This document shows, piece by piece, positions 1 to 9,646 of a DNA stretch of 10,061 nt. A program made the position numbers and the translations under genes. How positions within the stretch are numbered: the stretch's first letter is position 1; each line of letters opens with the position of its first letter. The notes under the pieces are model-generated. The model was not told the origin of the DNA. It saw only the letters and a program-made list of their open reading frames with translations, and ran no database searches. The stretch is taken from assembly GCA_016195295.1 (NCBI GenBank), contig JACPZV010000305.1:1-10061 (forward strand), in the 5' to 3' direction. Source of the stretch: Acidobacteriota bacterium. Its GTDB lineage: Bacteria; Acidobacteriota; Vicinamibacteria; Vicinamibacterales; CAVVIG01.

Positions 1-640
1 CCTCGCCGCGCTCGCGCGCCTCGAGCATTTCGCGAAGGCCCTGCGCGCGGTCGCCGCCCGGCAGGAGCAGCAGCCAACGCAGCAGCTTGGTGTACGGGGG
101 CGCGACGCCGGCGTAGTAGTGATAGAGGCCGATGCCGAAGTACGCGTCGGCCAGCGTGGGATCGAGCTGCAAGGCGCGCTCGAGCGCGTCCTTGATCTTC
201 TTGCCCTCGCGCGCGGCGGCGAGCCGCTGGCCGCGCAACACGCGCCACTGGACGAGCGGGGCGTACGAGCCGGCGAGGTAGAACCACGCTTCCGCCCGTT
301 GCGGCTCGCGCCGGGTCCACCCGTCGCTCGCCGCGATTGCGGCCGCGGCGCTGGTCTTCAACGCTTGATCGAGGGCGCGGCTTTCCGGGTTGATGAGAAT
401 CTGCCACCAGAGCGAGACGACGGCGAGCTCTTGACAGGCTTCACGCGGCGCCGGCGGACACGTCCGCTTCAGCTGCGCGTCGACGTCGGCGAATCGCGCG
501 CTGAGGATCGTGTCGTAGACCGCGGCGAGACGCGGGCCTTCAGTCAACCCGGCTCGCGCGGGAGCCGCGAGCGCCAAAGTCGCGGCGGCCAGCCACCAGA
601 CTCTAGCCACCAGCCACCAGCCACCAGCCCCGAGTCTCAC
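1..640 (-). CDS. Exported TPR-like protein of unknown function (partial, 3' end outside window)
   Basis: The minus strand is open from a GTG codon at 640-638 to the window edge (213 codons seen). The start overlaps the ddl stop as GTGA, so translation is probably coupled to ddl. Residues 1-30 look like a signal peptide: Arg2, a Trp/Leu/Ala-rich core and an A-R-A site before Gly31, so the product is probably periplasmic or surface-exposed. The mature part is helical. Residues about 147-180 (DALERALQLDPTLADAYFGIG and following) resemble a tetratricopeptide repeat, and about 115-146 may be an earlier degenerate one. Cys61 and Cys69 could form a disulfide after export. The segment RWLLLLPGGDRAQGL (188-202) resembles TPR proteins I recall from Acidobacteria; no function is known to me. 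The signal-peptide code is built from 7-bp repeats, which is odd. The reading frame is well supported, function is not. Confidence 0.75.
   Translation of the reverse strand, partial: MRLGAGGWWLVARVWWLAAATLALAAPARAGLTEGPRLAAVYDTILSARFADVDAQLKRTCPPAPREACQELAVVSLWWQILINPESRALDQALKTSAAAAIAASDGWTRREPQRAEAWFYLAGSYAPLVQWRVLRGQRLAAAREGKKIKDALERALQLDPTLADAYFGIGLYHYYAGVAPPYTKLLRWLLLLPGGDRAQGLREMLEARERGE
588..629 (-). repeat. Six contiguous 7-bp repeats inside a signal-peptide code
   Basis: Read on the minus strand from 629 to 588, the sequence is six adjoining heptamers: GGCTGGT three times, then GGCTAGA, GTCTGGT and GGCTGGC. Seven is not a multiple of three, so the repeat is read in all three phases and gives a seven-residue period (GWWLVAR, then VWWLAAA) in the signal peptide of the TPR-like protein. 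The unit resembles the GGCTGAA and GTCTGAA heptamers found upstream of uppP. Confidence 0.8.
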
Positions 641-1767
641 ACGCTCGTCCGGAGCTGCTGTTTGTCGGCGTGACGTTCGAGCGCGAGCGCGATCAGCCGG
701 TCCAGCAGCCGCGGATAGGACAGTCCGCTCGCCTCCCACATCTTCGAGTACATGCTGATCGTCGTGAAGCCGGGAATCGTATTGAGCTCGTTGAGATACA
801 GGACGCCGCTGTCGCCCGCGAGCAGGAAATCGACCCGCGCCATGCCGGCGCCGTCGATCGCCTTGAACGCCGCGACGGCCATCGTTTGGACTTCTCGGGT
901 TTGGGCGTCGGTCAGCGGCGCCGGAATGCGTGACGTCGAGCCGGCATCGAGGTACTTGGCTTCGTAGTCGTAGAACTCGCGCGACGGGATGATTTCGCCC
1001 GGCACCGACGCTTCGGGGTCGTCGTTGCCGAGCACCGCGCACTCGATCTCCCGCGCGTTCGGCACCGCGGCTTCGATGACGATCTTGCGATCGAACTCGG
1101 CGGCCACGGCGATTGCCGCGCGCAGCTCGGTCGCATGCTTGGCCTTGGAAATGCCGACGCTCGATCCGAGATTGGCTGGTTTGACGAAGACCGGGAAACC
1201 GAGCCGACTCACCACGGCGTGCATCACCGCGCGCTCGTCGCGCTGCCAGTCGCGCTTCAGGACGACCTCGTAGTCGCAGATCGGCAGGCCCTTGGCGGCG
1301 AAGACGAGCTTCATCGCCGCTTTGTCCATGCCGACAGAAGAGGCGAGGACGCCGGCGCCGACGTACGGCACGTTGGCCAGTTCGAACAGGCCCTGCGCCG
1401 TGCCGTCTTCGCCGTACGGACCGTGCAGCACCGGGAACACCACGTCGAGCGCGAACCCCGAAACGTCCGCGCACTCGTCGTGATGGTCGATGGTCAGCAG
1501 CGTCTCGGCGCCGGGACGCGCCACCAGGTGAGCCTCGCGGGAGGATTCCACGGATTGGCTGCGGCCGGCGTGAATGGCGTCCGCGGCCGAGGTGAGCAGC
1601 GGCGGTCGCGCGGGCAGCGACCATCGGCCGTCCTTTTCGATCTTGATGGGGATGGGCTCGTAGCGCTCGCGGTCGAGGTTTTCGAAGACCGCCGCGGCCG
1701 ACGCGAGCGACACTTCATGCTCGCCGGACCGGCCGCCGTAGACGACGCCGACACGGAGCTTTTTCAC
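637..1767 (-). CDS. ddl: D-alanine--D-alanine ligase
   Basis: Cytoplasmic ATP-grasp enzyme that joins two D-alanines to make the dipeptide used by MurF in peptidoglycan precursor synthesis. At 376 aa it is close to the DdlA/VanA-type length. Visible motifs are GGRSGEHEVS (11-20, with the N-terminal glutamate that positions the first D-Ala), HGPYGEDGTAQG (115-126), MDK (147-149), VKPANLGSSVGI (195-206, ATP-binding), FYDYEAKY (265-272), RVDF (311-314) and LNELNTIPGFT (325-335). Asp313, Glu327 and Asn329 match the Mg2+ ligands of the family. The start is GTG at 1767-1765; the sequence MKKLRVGVVYGGRSG matches the usual N-terminus, so no longer form is needed. I see no clear Shine-Dalgarno sequence ahead of it. 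It diverges from tgt across 17 nt and overlaps the downstream TPR-like gene by 4 nt. The VanA-type lactate ligase alternative cannot be fully excluded by eye, but D-Ala ligase is the natural reading. Confidence 0.96.
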   Translation of the reverse strand: MKKLRVGVVYGGRSGEHEVSLASAAAVFENLDRERYEPIPIKIEKDGRWSLPARPPLLTSAADAIHAGRSQSVESSREAHLVARPGAETLLTIDHHDECADVSGFALDVVFPVLHGPYGEDGTAQGLFELANVPYVGAGVLASSVGMDKAAMKLVFAAKGLPICDYEVVLKRDWQRDERAVMHAVVSRLGFPVFVKPANLGSSVGISKAKHATELRAAIAVAAEFDRKIVIEAAVPNAREIECAVLGNDDPEASVPGEIIPSREFYDYEAKYLDAGSTSRIPAPLTDAQTREVQTMAVAAFKAIDGAGMARVDFLLAGDSGVLYLNELNTIPGFTTISMYSKMWEASGLSYPRLLDRLIALALERHADKQQLRTSV

Positions 1768-1784
1768 TCGACTAAACTTAACAC
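1768..1784. promoter_or_regulatory. Very short divergent ddl/tgt start region
   Basis: Only 17 AT-rich nucleotides lie between the ddl GTG (1767) and the tgt GTG (1785). Any promoter must overlap the opposite gene. On the plus strand TAAACT at 1772-1777 is a 4/6 match to a -10 box and would place transcription initiation at or next to the tgt start codon. On the minus strand TAAGTT lies similarly close to ddl. Neither gene has a Shine-Dalgarno sequence here. Leaderless or near-leaderless messages in both directions are an inference from this geometry. Confidence 0.4.
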
Positions 1785-2942
1785 GTGTCTTTCGACTTTC
1801 GGCTGACGCACAGCGACGGCCGCGCGCGACGGGGCGTGATGACGACGTCTCACGGAACCGTGGAGACGCCCGCCTTCTTGCCGGTCGGCACGCAAGGCGC
1901 CGTCAAAGGCGTCACGCATCGCGACCTCGAGTCGCTTGGCGCCGAAATCCTGCTGAGCAACACCTATCATCTTTACCTGCGCCCCGGCGATGACCTCATC
2001 GCGCGTCGCGGCGGACTGCACCGGTTCATCGGCTGGGCGAAGCCGATCCTCACCGACAGCGGCGGGTATCAAGTGTTCAGCCTTGCGACGCGCCGCACGA
2101 TCGAGGAAGACGGCGCGCATTTCCGGTCGCATCTGGACGGCACGCTCCACACGTTGACGCCGGAAAAAGCCACCGACATTCAGTCGCAACTCGGGTCGGA
2201 CATCGCGATGGTGCTTGATGAATGCCTCGCGCATCCCGCGGACGTCGACACGGCGCGGTGCTCGATGGAGCGCACGCTGCGATGGGCGCGCCGCGCCCGC
2301 GATCGCTTCCTCACGTTGCGCGACGGGCTCGCGCCGGGCGTCACCGTCAGCACGCCCGGGCAAGCGCAGTTTGGCATCGTGCAGGGCGGCGTGTTTCCGC
2401 AGCTTCGGGAGGAAAGCGCCCGCCAGACCGTGGCGATTGGGTTTGAGGCCTACGCGATCGGAGGACTCAGCGTGGGTGAGCCGACCGACGTGATGTACGA
2501 GATGGTGTCGCGGACGACATCGGGCTTGCCCGAAGACCGGCCTCGCTATCTGATGGGGACGGGGACGCCCGAGGACCTCGTCGAGTCGGTCGCGCGCGGC
2601 ATCGACCTGTTCGACTGCGTCCTCCCGACCCGAAATGCCCGAAACGGTCAGCTCTTCACGAGCGACGGGCGCATCAATATTAAGAACGCGCGCTACGCCG
2701 AGGACGACGGGCCTCCCGATCCCGCGTGTTCGTGCTACACGTGTCGGACCTGTTCGCGCGCGTATTTGCGGCACCTCTTCATGGCCGGCGAGATCAACGC
2801 GTCTACCCTTAACACGTTGCATAACCTGCGCTTTTACCTTGACACTCTCAGGCGGATTAGGGACGCTATAGCGTTTGGGCGGTTTGAAAGTTTCAGGCTC
2901 GCGTTCCACCAGCGCTTGTCCCGCCAGCCCAGCGATTCATAA
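1785..2942 (+). CDS. tgt: Queuine tRNA-ribosyltransferase (tRNA-guanine transglycosylase)
   Basis: Exchanges guanine-34 for the queuosine precursor preQ1 in tRNAs with GUN anticodons (Asp, Asn, His, Tyr), in the cytoplasm. The 385-aa TIM-barrel protein shows ETPAFLPVGTQG (27-38), LLSNTYHLYLRPG (56-68), LTDSGGYQVFS (89-99, Asp91 the proposed general base), FGIVQGG (196-202), GGLSVGE (226-232) and GIDLFDCVLPTRNARNG (272-288, Asp277 the nucleophile). The zinc site is Cys315, Cys317, Cys320 and His346, with the same spacing as the E. coli enzyme. The region before FGIVQGG (about 180-194) is roughly ten residues longer than in E. coli. GTG is used as start because the sequence from residue 1 already matches the family N-terminus. 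It heads the widespread tgt-yajC-secD-secF cluster, with 49 nt to yajC. No queuosine synthesis genes are seen in the window. Confidence 0.97.
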   Translation: MSFDFRLTHSDGRARRGVMTTSHGTVETPAFLPVGTQGAVKGVTHRDLESLGAEILLSNTYHLYLRPGDDLIARRGGLHRFIGWAKPILTDSGGYQVFSLATRRTIEEDGAHFRSHLDGTLHTLTPEKATDIQSQLGSDIAMVLDECLAHPADVDTARCSMERTLRWARRARDRFLTLRDGLAPGVTVSTPGQAQFGIVQGGVFPQLREESARQTVAIGFEAYAIGGLSVGEPTDVMYEMVSRTTSGLPEDRPRYLMGTGTPEDLVESVARGIDLFDCVLPTRNARNGQLFTSDGRINIKNARYAEDDGPPDPACSCYTCRTCSRAYLRHLFMAGEINASTLNTLHNLRFYLDTLRRIRDAIAFGRFESFRLAFHQRLSRQPSDS

Positions 2943-2991
2943 GCGGCTACGGCCAGGAAAACAGAGGGCGCCCGCGGCCAGGACAGAGAGA

Positions 2992-3333
2992 ATGACATTG
3001 GGTGTCAGCTCCGTATTCGCCATGGGCGGGATGCTTGACGGCGGCAGCCCTCTGCTGCAGATCGTCCCGTTTGTTTTGATTCTGGCGATTTTCTATTTCA
3101 TTATTCTGCTTCCGGCCAAACGCAAGCAGCAGAAGGTGCAGGCGTTTCTCGACGGCTTGAAGGTCAACGATCGCATCATTACGACAAGCGGCATGTACGG
3201 GCAGATTACGCGGCTCGGCGAGCAGAGCGTCCAGATCCAGATCGCGGACAAAGTGCGGATTGAAGTCTCCAAGGCGGCCGTCGGCGGGTACCAGGGTCAG
3301 CCGCCGGTCGTCGAGCCAGAGAAGGCGAACTAA
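2992..3333 (+). CDS. yajC: Preprotein translocase subunit YajC
   Basis: Small single-span membrane protein that associates with SecDF and the SecYEG translocon. I start it at ATG 2992 (113 aa): this gives the short MTLGVSSVFAMGG lead-in common in YajC, followed by a membrane segment at about 22-40 (LLQIVPFVLILAIFYFIILL), the basic PAKRKQQK turn (41-48) and the conserved VNDRIITTSGMYGQITRL region (58-75). A Pro/Glu-rich tail closes it. The frame is open further upstream into the tgt end, but that would add non-family sequence. The purine run GGACAGAGAG at 2981-2990 can serve as a modest ribosome-binding site. It sits between tgt and secD as expected, and only one nucleotide separates its stop from the secD start. 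Confidence 0.93.
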   Translation: MTLGVSSVFAMGGMLDGGSPLLQIVPFVLILAIFYFIILLPAKRKQQKVQAFLDGLKVNDRIITTSGMYGQITRLGEQSVQIQIADKVRIEVSKAAVGGYQGQPPVVEPEKAN

Positions 3334-3334
3334 C

Positions 3335-4936
3335 ATGTCCAACCTCCGCTGGAAGGTCATCGCGATTCTCGCCACGCTGGTGGTGTTTGCGGCGCTCGGT
3401 GTCTACCCGATCGTCGCGTCGCGCTACGGCATCCATTCCCCCGGCTGGTTGATGGAGAAGCAGCTCAAACTGGGTCTCGACCTGAAGGGCGGCGTGCACC
3501 TGGTCCTCCGCGTCCAGACCGACGACGCGCTGCGCCTCGAGACGGATACGGAGACCGAGCGTCTACGCGAGGAACTGCAGACCCGCACCATTCCCGTCAC
3601 CAACGTCACGGCGGTCAGCTCCACGCAGTTCCGCGTGGAAGGCGTGCCGCCGGCCCAGGACGCGGCGTTCCGGCAGGCCGCCACCGAAGTCCAGGCGAAT
3701 TTTGATCGCAGTTCAGGGACCAACGGGACCTACACGTTCACCATGAAGCCGAACATTCAAGTGAATTTGCGGGATGAAGCCGTCGTGCAGGCGCGGCAGA
3801 CGATCGAGCGGCGCGTCAACGATCTGGGCGTCACCGAGCCGAGCATCGCGCAACAGGGCAGCAGCGGCGGCGATCAGATTCTCGTCCAGTTGCCCGGTGT
3901 GACCGACGTCGAGCGAGCCAAGGAGATCATCCGATCGACCGGGTTGCTGGAGCTGAAGATCGTCGAGCAGGGACCGTCGCCGACCAAGGAAGGGCTCATG
4001 GTCAACGGCCAGGTGCCGGCGAACACGGAAATCCTGCCCGGCGCGAGCGGTGCGCCCGGTGAAGCCGCGTCGACGGTCTACTATCTCGTCAGGCGCGTGG
4101 CGGCGGTGACCGGTCGCGATCTGCGCAATGCCCGGCCGTCGTTGGATCAGAACAACCAGCCCGCCGTCAGCTTTACGCTCAACACCGAGGGGGGCCGGAA
4201 GTTCGGCAAGGTGACGAGCGAGAACATCGGCCGTCAACTGGCGATCGTGCTCGACGGCCGCGTGCAGTCGGCGCCCCGCATCGACGGCCGGATCAGCACC
4301 GACGGCCAGATTTTCGGCACCTTCACCCAGGAAGAAGTGCAGAACCTCTCACTGATCTTGCGGTCGGGCGCGCTGCCGGCGACGCTGACCTATCTCCAGG
4401 AGCGGACGATCGGGCCGAGCCTTGGCGCCGACTCAATCAAGTCCGGCGTCACCGCATCGGTCGTGGGTCTGCTGCTCGTCACGATGTTCATGCTCATCTA
4501 CTACAAGCTGTCGGGCGTGAACGCGGTGGTCGCGCTGGTGTTCAACCTGGTGATCCTGCTCGGGCTGATGGCGTATGTCGGCGCCGTCATGACGCTGCCG
4601 GGCATCGCGGGCTTCGTCCTGACGATGGGCATCGGTGTCGATTCGAACGTGCTGATTTTCGAGCGCATCAAGGAGGAGATCGACGCGCAGCGCGGCGTGC
4701 GCGCGGCCATCAACGCCGGCTTCAGCCGTGTGTTCTGGACGCTGGTCGACACGCACATCTCGGCGCTCATTTCGGCCGCATTCCTGTTTCAGTTCGGGAC
4801 GGGTCCGATTCGCGGGTTCGCCGTCACGCTCTTCTTCGGCCTCGTGTCGAACCTGTTCACGTCACTCTTCGTGTCGAAGACGCTGTACGAGATTGCGTTG
4901 TCGCACCGTCAGCAGGTCGCGACGCTCAGCATTTAA
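3335..4936 (+). CDS. secD: Protein translocase subunit SecD
   Basis: RND-related inner-membrane protein that, with SecF, pulls exported proteins across the Sec channel on the periplasmic side using the ion gradient. At 533 aa it is of usual length. TM1 is about residues 7-27, followed by GLDLKGGVHLVL (47-58). The periplasmic P1 region runs from about 60 to 365 and includes RVNDLGVTEPSI (160-171), ILVQLPGV and the DGRVQSAPRI element (307-316). Five further membrane segments follow (about 369-520). GIGVDSNVLIFERIKEE (432-448) carries Asp436, equivalent to the ion-path aspartate of E. coli SecD. ATG 3335 is preceded by AGAGAAGG at 3318-3325, nine bases upstream, which fixes the start; a longer open frame overlaps yajC and is not needed. 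It is cotranslated with yajC, and secF follows after 38 nt. Confidence 0.97.
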   Translation: MSNLRWKVIAILATLVVFAALGVYPIVASRYGIHSPGWLMEKQLKLGLDLKGGVHLVLRVQTDDALRLETDTETERLREELQTRTIPVTNVTAVSSTQFRVEGVPPAQDAAFRQAATEVQANFDRSSGTNGTYTFTMKPNIQVNLRDEAVVQARQTIERRVNDLGVTEPSIAQQGSSGGDQILVQLPGVTDVERAKEIIRSTGLLELKIVEQGPSPTKEGLMVNGQVPANTEILPGASGAPGEAASTVYYLVRRVAAVTGRDLRNARPSLDQNNQPAVSFTLNTEGGRKFGKVTSENIGRQLAIVLDGRVQSAPRIDGRISTDGQIFGTFTQEEVQNLSLILRSGALPATLTYLQERTIGPSLGADSIKSGVTASVVGLLLVTMFMLIYYKLSGVNAVVALVFNLVILLGLMAYVGAVMTLPGIAGFVLTMGIGVDSNVLIFERIKEEIDAQRGVRAAINAGFSRVFWTLVDTHISALISAAFLFQFGTGPIRGFAVTLFFGLVSNLFTSLFVSKTLYEIALSHRQQVATLSI

Positions 4937-4939
4937 GAA

Positions 4940-4974
4940 TGTAGCGCGAGGCTTTCAGCCGAGCGGGCTTTTTT
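4940..4974 (+). promoter_or_regulatory. Hairpin and T-run spacer between secD and secF
   Basis: The 38-nt secD-secF gap contains GGCT (4950-4953), AGCC (4957-4960) and GGCT (4966-4969) followed by six T residues that touch the secF ATG. The middle arm can pair with either outer arm, giving two exclusive 4-bp hairpins, one of which resembles a tiny intrinsic terminator. No Shine-Dalgarno sequence is visible for secF. The stems are short, so a regulatory role is only a suggestion; the GTAGCGCGAGGCTTTCAGCC part also looks like an intergenic repeat type I recall from Acidobacteria, unverified. Confidence 0.3.
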
Positions 4975-5802
4975 ATGCACATTTTCAAAGACGCGAACTA
5001 CGACTTCCTCCGGTGGCGCTGGCACGCGCTCGCCGTCTCCTGGGTCATCATCATCACGGGGATTTTCACGATCGTCACGAAGGGAATCCCCAAGGGCGTG
5101 GAGTTCGCGGGCGGGACCGTCGTCATCGAACAGTTCGATCAGGCCGTGTCGGTCCAGCAGGTGCGGCAGGCGCTCGACCGCAACTACGCGGCCGGCGGAC
5201 AGAACACCGTCGTGCAGACCTCCGGCGATCCCGCCCAGCGGATGATCATGATCCGCGTGCCGCAGGTCGGCGCCGAATCGGGCGCCGATCTCAGCCGCGA
5301 GGCGCAGCAGGTCGAGGACGCGCTGGCGAAAGCGAACATCGGGGCCTTTCACCGGCAGGGCGCCGAGATCGTGGGCGCCACCGTGGGCGCCGAGCTGACG
5401 AGCAAGGGATTGTGGGCGACGGCGCTCTCGCTCGTCGGCATCCTCGCGTATCTCGCGTTCCGCTTCCAGTTCAGCTTCGGCGTGGGCGCGGTCATCGCGA
5501 CGATTCACGACCTGCTCATCACGCTCGCCTTCCTCGCGTTCTTCCGGTACGACATGTCGCTGAACGTGATCGCCGCGATTTTGACGATGACCGGCTATTC
5601 GACCAACGACACGATCGTCATCTTCGACCGGATTCGCGAGAACATGCGGTCGATGCGGCGCGATTCGCTCGGCCACATCATCAACGCGTCGGTGAATCAA
5701 ACGCTGAGCCGGACGATTATCACGGCGGGCACCGCGCTTCTGACGTCGCTCGCGCTGTTCTTCTTCGGCGGCGGAGCATTTTCATCGCCGCCGCCATCGT
5801 GA
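4975..5802 (+). CDS. secF: Protein translocase subunit SecF, lacking its last membrane helix (frameshifted)
   Basis: Partner of SecD in the Sec export-assisting complex of the inner membrane. The frame gives 275 aa: TM1 at about 20-37, GVEFAGGTVV (41-50), a periplasmic P1 domain to about 143, TM2 and TM3 between 146 and 190, then AILTMTGYSTNDTIVIFDRIREN (201-223), the RND ion-path signature with Asp212, and TM5 at about 248-265. After FFFGG (262-266) the expected GEVIRGF-type loop and TM6 are absent. The frame instead reads GAFSSPPPS and stops at 5800-5802. The missing end (IFIAAAIVSFW plus a tail) is present one frame over, at 5778-5924. Compared with the usual SecF spacing, about 58 nt appear deleted, which is not a multiple of three. 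As read, the product would have five of six helices. A sequence or assembly error is equally possible. Confidence 0.93.
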   Translation: MHIFKDANYDFLRWRWHALAVSWVIIITGIFTIVTKGIPKGVEFAGGTVVIEQFDQAVSVQQVRQALDRNYAAGGQNTVVQTSGDPAQRMIMIRVPQVGAESGADLSREAQQVEDALAKANIGAFHRQGAEIVGATVGAELTSKGLWATALSLVGILAYLAFRFQFSFGVGAVIATIHDLLITLAFLAFFRYDMSLNVIAAILTMTGYSTNDTIVIFDRIRENMRSMRRDSLGHIINASVNQTLSRTIITAGTALLTSLALFFFGGGAFSSPPPS

Positions 5803-5924
5803 GCTTCTGGCGCGGGAGCGCCCCCACGCGCGCGGCCGCTCACGCGCCGGCGAGCGTGACGACGACCGCGCCGCCGCAGCCGCAGCGCAAGCAGAAGCCG
5901 CAGCGGAAAGCTAGAGCTTCGTAA
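5778..5924 (+). pseudogene. secF: Out-of-frame 3' remnant of secF (end of TM6 and basic tail)
   Basis: In the frame that begins ATT at 5778, 48 codons read IFIAAAIVSFW, the second half of the final SecF helix, then a 37-residue cytoplasmic tail rich in Ala, Pro, Gln, Lys and Arg, ending at TAA 5922-5924. This is the natural 3' end of secF, separated from the main frame by the deletion-like junction at about 5770-5778. With the missing segment restored, SecF would be near 335 aa. It cannot be translated from its own start. Confidence 0.8.
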
Positions 5925-5925
5925 A

Positions 5926-6001
5926 GTGTGAAGTGTGACGGCTGAAGGCTGAAGACGCGGCCGGCCGTCACACCTCAGCCTTCAGACTTCAGACTTCAGA
6001 C
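5926..6001 (+). repeat. Inverted array of 7-bp repeats directly before uppP
   Basis: The entire secF-uppP gap is made of heptamers. Left arm: GTGTGAA, GTGTGAC, GGCTGAA, GGCTGAA (5926-5953). A short centre follows, including the 8-bp palindrome GGCCGGCC (5959-5966). Right arm, inverted sense: GTCACAC, CTCAGCC, then TTCAGAC three times (5967-6001), ending four bases before the uppP ATG. Two sets of arms can pair: GTGTGACGGC (5933-5942) with GCCGTCACAC (5964-5973), a perfect 10-bp match, and CTGAAGGCTGAAG (5942-5954) with CTCAGCCTTCAG (5974-5985). The order A-B-A'-B' allows a pseudoknot or two alternative folds in RNA. No Shine-Dalgarno sequence is left ahead of uppP. A role as terminator or translation control is inference. 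Confidence 0.85.
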
Positions 6002-6004
6002 TTG

Positions 6005-6797
6005 ATGCCCGCCACCGTTCAAGCCGCGCTTCTCGGTCTCGTGCAAGGGGCGACCGAGTTCCTGCCTGTCTCGAGCTCGGCGCACCTCATCCTGGCGCGG
6101 GCGTTTTTTGGCTTCGACGGCGACAAGTTCGGGCTGGCGTTCGACGTCGCCTGTCACGTCGGCACGCTTGTCGCCGTGCTCATTTACTTCCGCCAGGAGA
6201 TCGCGCGGATGGTGGCGGCACTGCCGCGGTTCGATCCGCGAACGGACGAAGAGTCACGGTTGATCTGGCTGCTGGTCGTCGGGACCGTGCCGGCCGTCAT
6301 CGCCGGTCTGGTGTTCAGGCAGCTGATCGAGGAGCTGCGCACGCCCACGGTCGCCGCCGTCACGCTCGCGGCGGGTGCCGTTTTCTTCCTGATCGCCGAG
6401 GGCACAGGCGCCAAGACCCGCAGCGACCGTTCGCTGACCTCGATGGAGGCGCTTCTCATCGGCTGCGCCCAGGCGATCGCGCTCGTGCCCGGCGTGTCGC
6501 GCTCGGGCGCGACCATTACGGTGGCCTTGCTCCTCGGGCTGCGACGGACTGAAGCCGCGCGGTTCATTTTTCTGCTCGCGATCCCCGCGATCGTCGGCGC
6601 GGCGGCGAGCGAGGCGCCGAAGCTGCTTCGGTCGGGCCTCCACGGCACCGCCCCGCTGTTCGCGATGGGCGTCCTCACGTCCGCTCTCGTCGGGTACGCG
6701 GCCGTGAAATACTTCATCCGCTACCTGGGGAACCACTCCCTCGCCGTCTTCGCGTGGTACCGGATCGCGCTGGCCGCGACCGTGGTTGTGTGGCTGT

Positions 6798-6817
<20 letters not shown>
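6005..6817 (+). CDS. uppP: Undecaprenyl-diphosphate phosphatase (UppP/BacA family)
   Basis: Polytopic inner-membrane enzyme that removes a phosphate from undecaprenyl diphosphate, regenerating the lipid carrier for peptidoglycan and other wall polymers; it is also the classic bacitracin-resistance protein. The 270-aa length and hydrophobic pattern are typical. The two signature regions are present: LVQGATEFLPVSSSAHL (12-28, with Glu18 and His27) and PGVSRSGATI (162-171, with Arg166). Gln14 stands where E. coli has a glutamate, a common variant in the family. ATG 6005 is preferred to the TTG one codon upstream because the sequence after it matches the family N-terminus. The heptamer array runs up to the start, so there is no recognisable ribosome-binding site. 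Its last 20 nt overlap the next gene, suggesting coupled translation. Confidence 0.96.
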
Positions 6818-9560
<2,743 letters not shown>

Positions 9561-9619
9561 GCCTGCGGCTGTCAGGCCGGATTCGCTCGGCCATTTGGCC
9601 GCTTCCGGTGTCTAAGCCT

Positions 9620-9646
9620 ACTGAGCCTTGTTGACTCTCAGTTTTT
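9620..9646 (+). terminator. Possible intrinsic terminator after the pyrophosphatase gene
   Basis: ACTGAG (9620-9625) and CTCAGT (9637-9642) can form a 6-bp stem with an 11-nt loop, followed immediately by a T-run that ends at 9646. This has the layout of a weak rho-independent terminator about 60 nt past the stop at 9560. Another 5-bp hairpin (CGGCC-ATTT-GGCCG, 9588-9601) lies upstream without a T-run. The stem is only moderately stable. Confidence 0.4.

Noticed and set aside
119..673. Plus-strand open frame of 184 codons at the left edge
   Set aside because: It is antisense to the minus-strand TPR-like gene, which has a signal peptide and TPR-like sequence and a GTGA junction to ddl. The plus frame is Arg/Gly/Glu-rich with no recognisable domain.
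1764..2909. Minus-strand open frame of 381 codons
   Set aside because: Shadow of tgt, whose catalytic and zinc residues are all present on the plus strand. The antisense product is Arg/Ala-rich and unlike any family I know.
4728..5777. Plus-strand frame upstream of the secF remnant
   Set aside because: Only its end (5778-5924) has family sequence; the rest is out-of-frame reading of secD and secF.
5959..5966. GGCCGGCC palindrome as a protein-binding operator
   Set aside because: An 8-bp GC palindrome is expected by chance in this composition and it is only the centre of the heptamer array.
9588..9601. CGGCC-ATTT-GGCCG hairpin as the terminator of the pyrophosphatase gene
   Set aside because: There is no T-run after it, and neighbouring GGCC motifs offer alternative pairings; the hairpin at 9620-9646 fits better.
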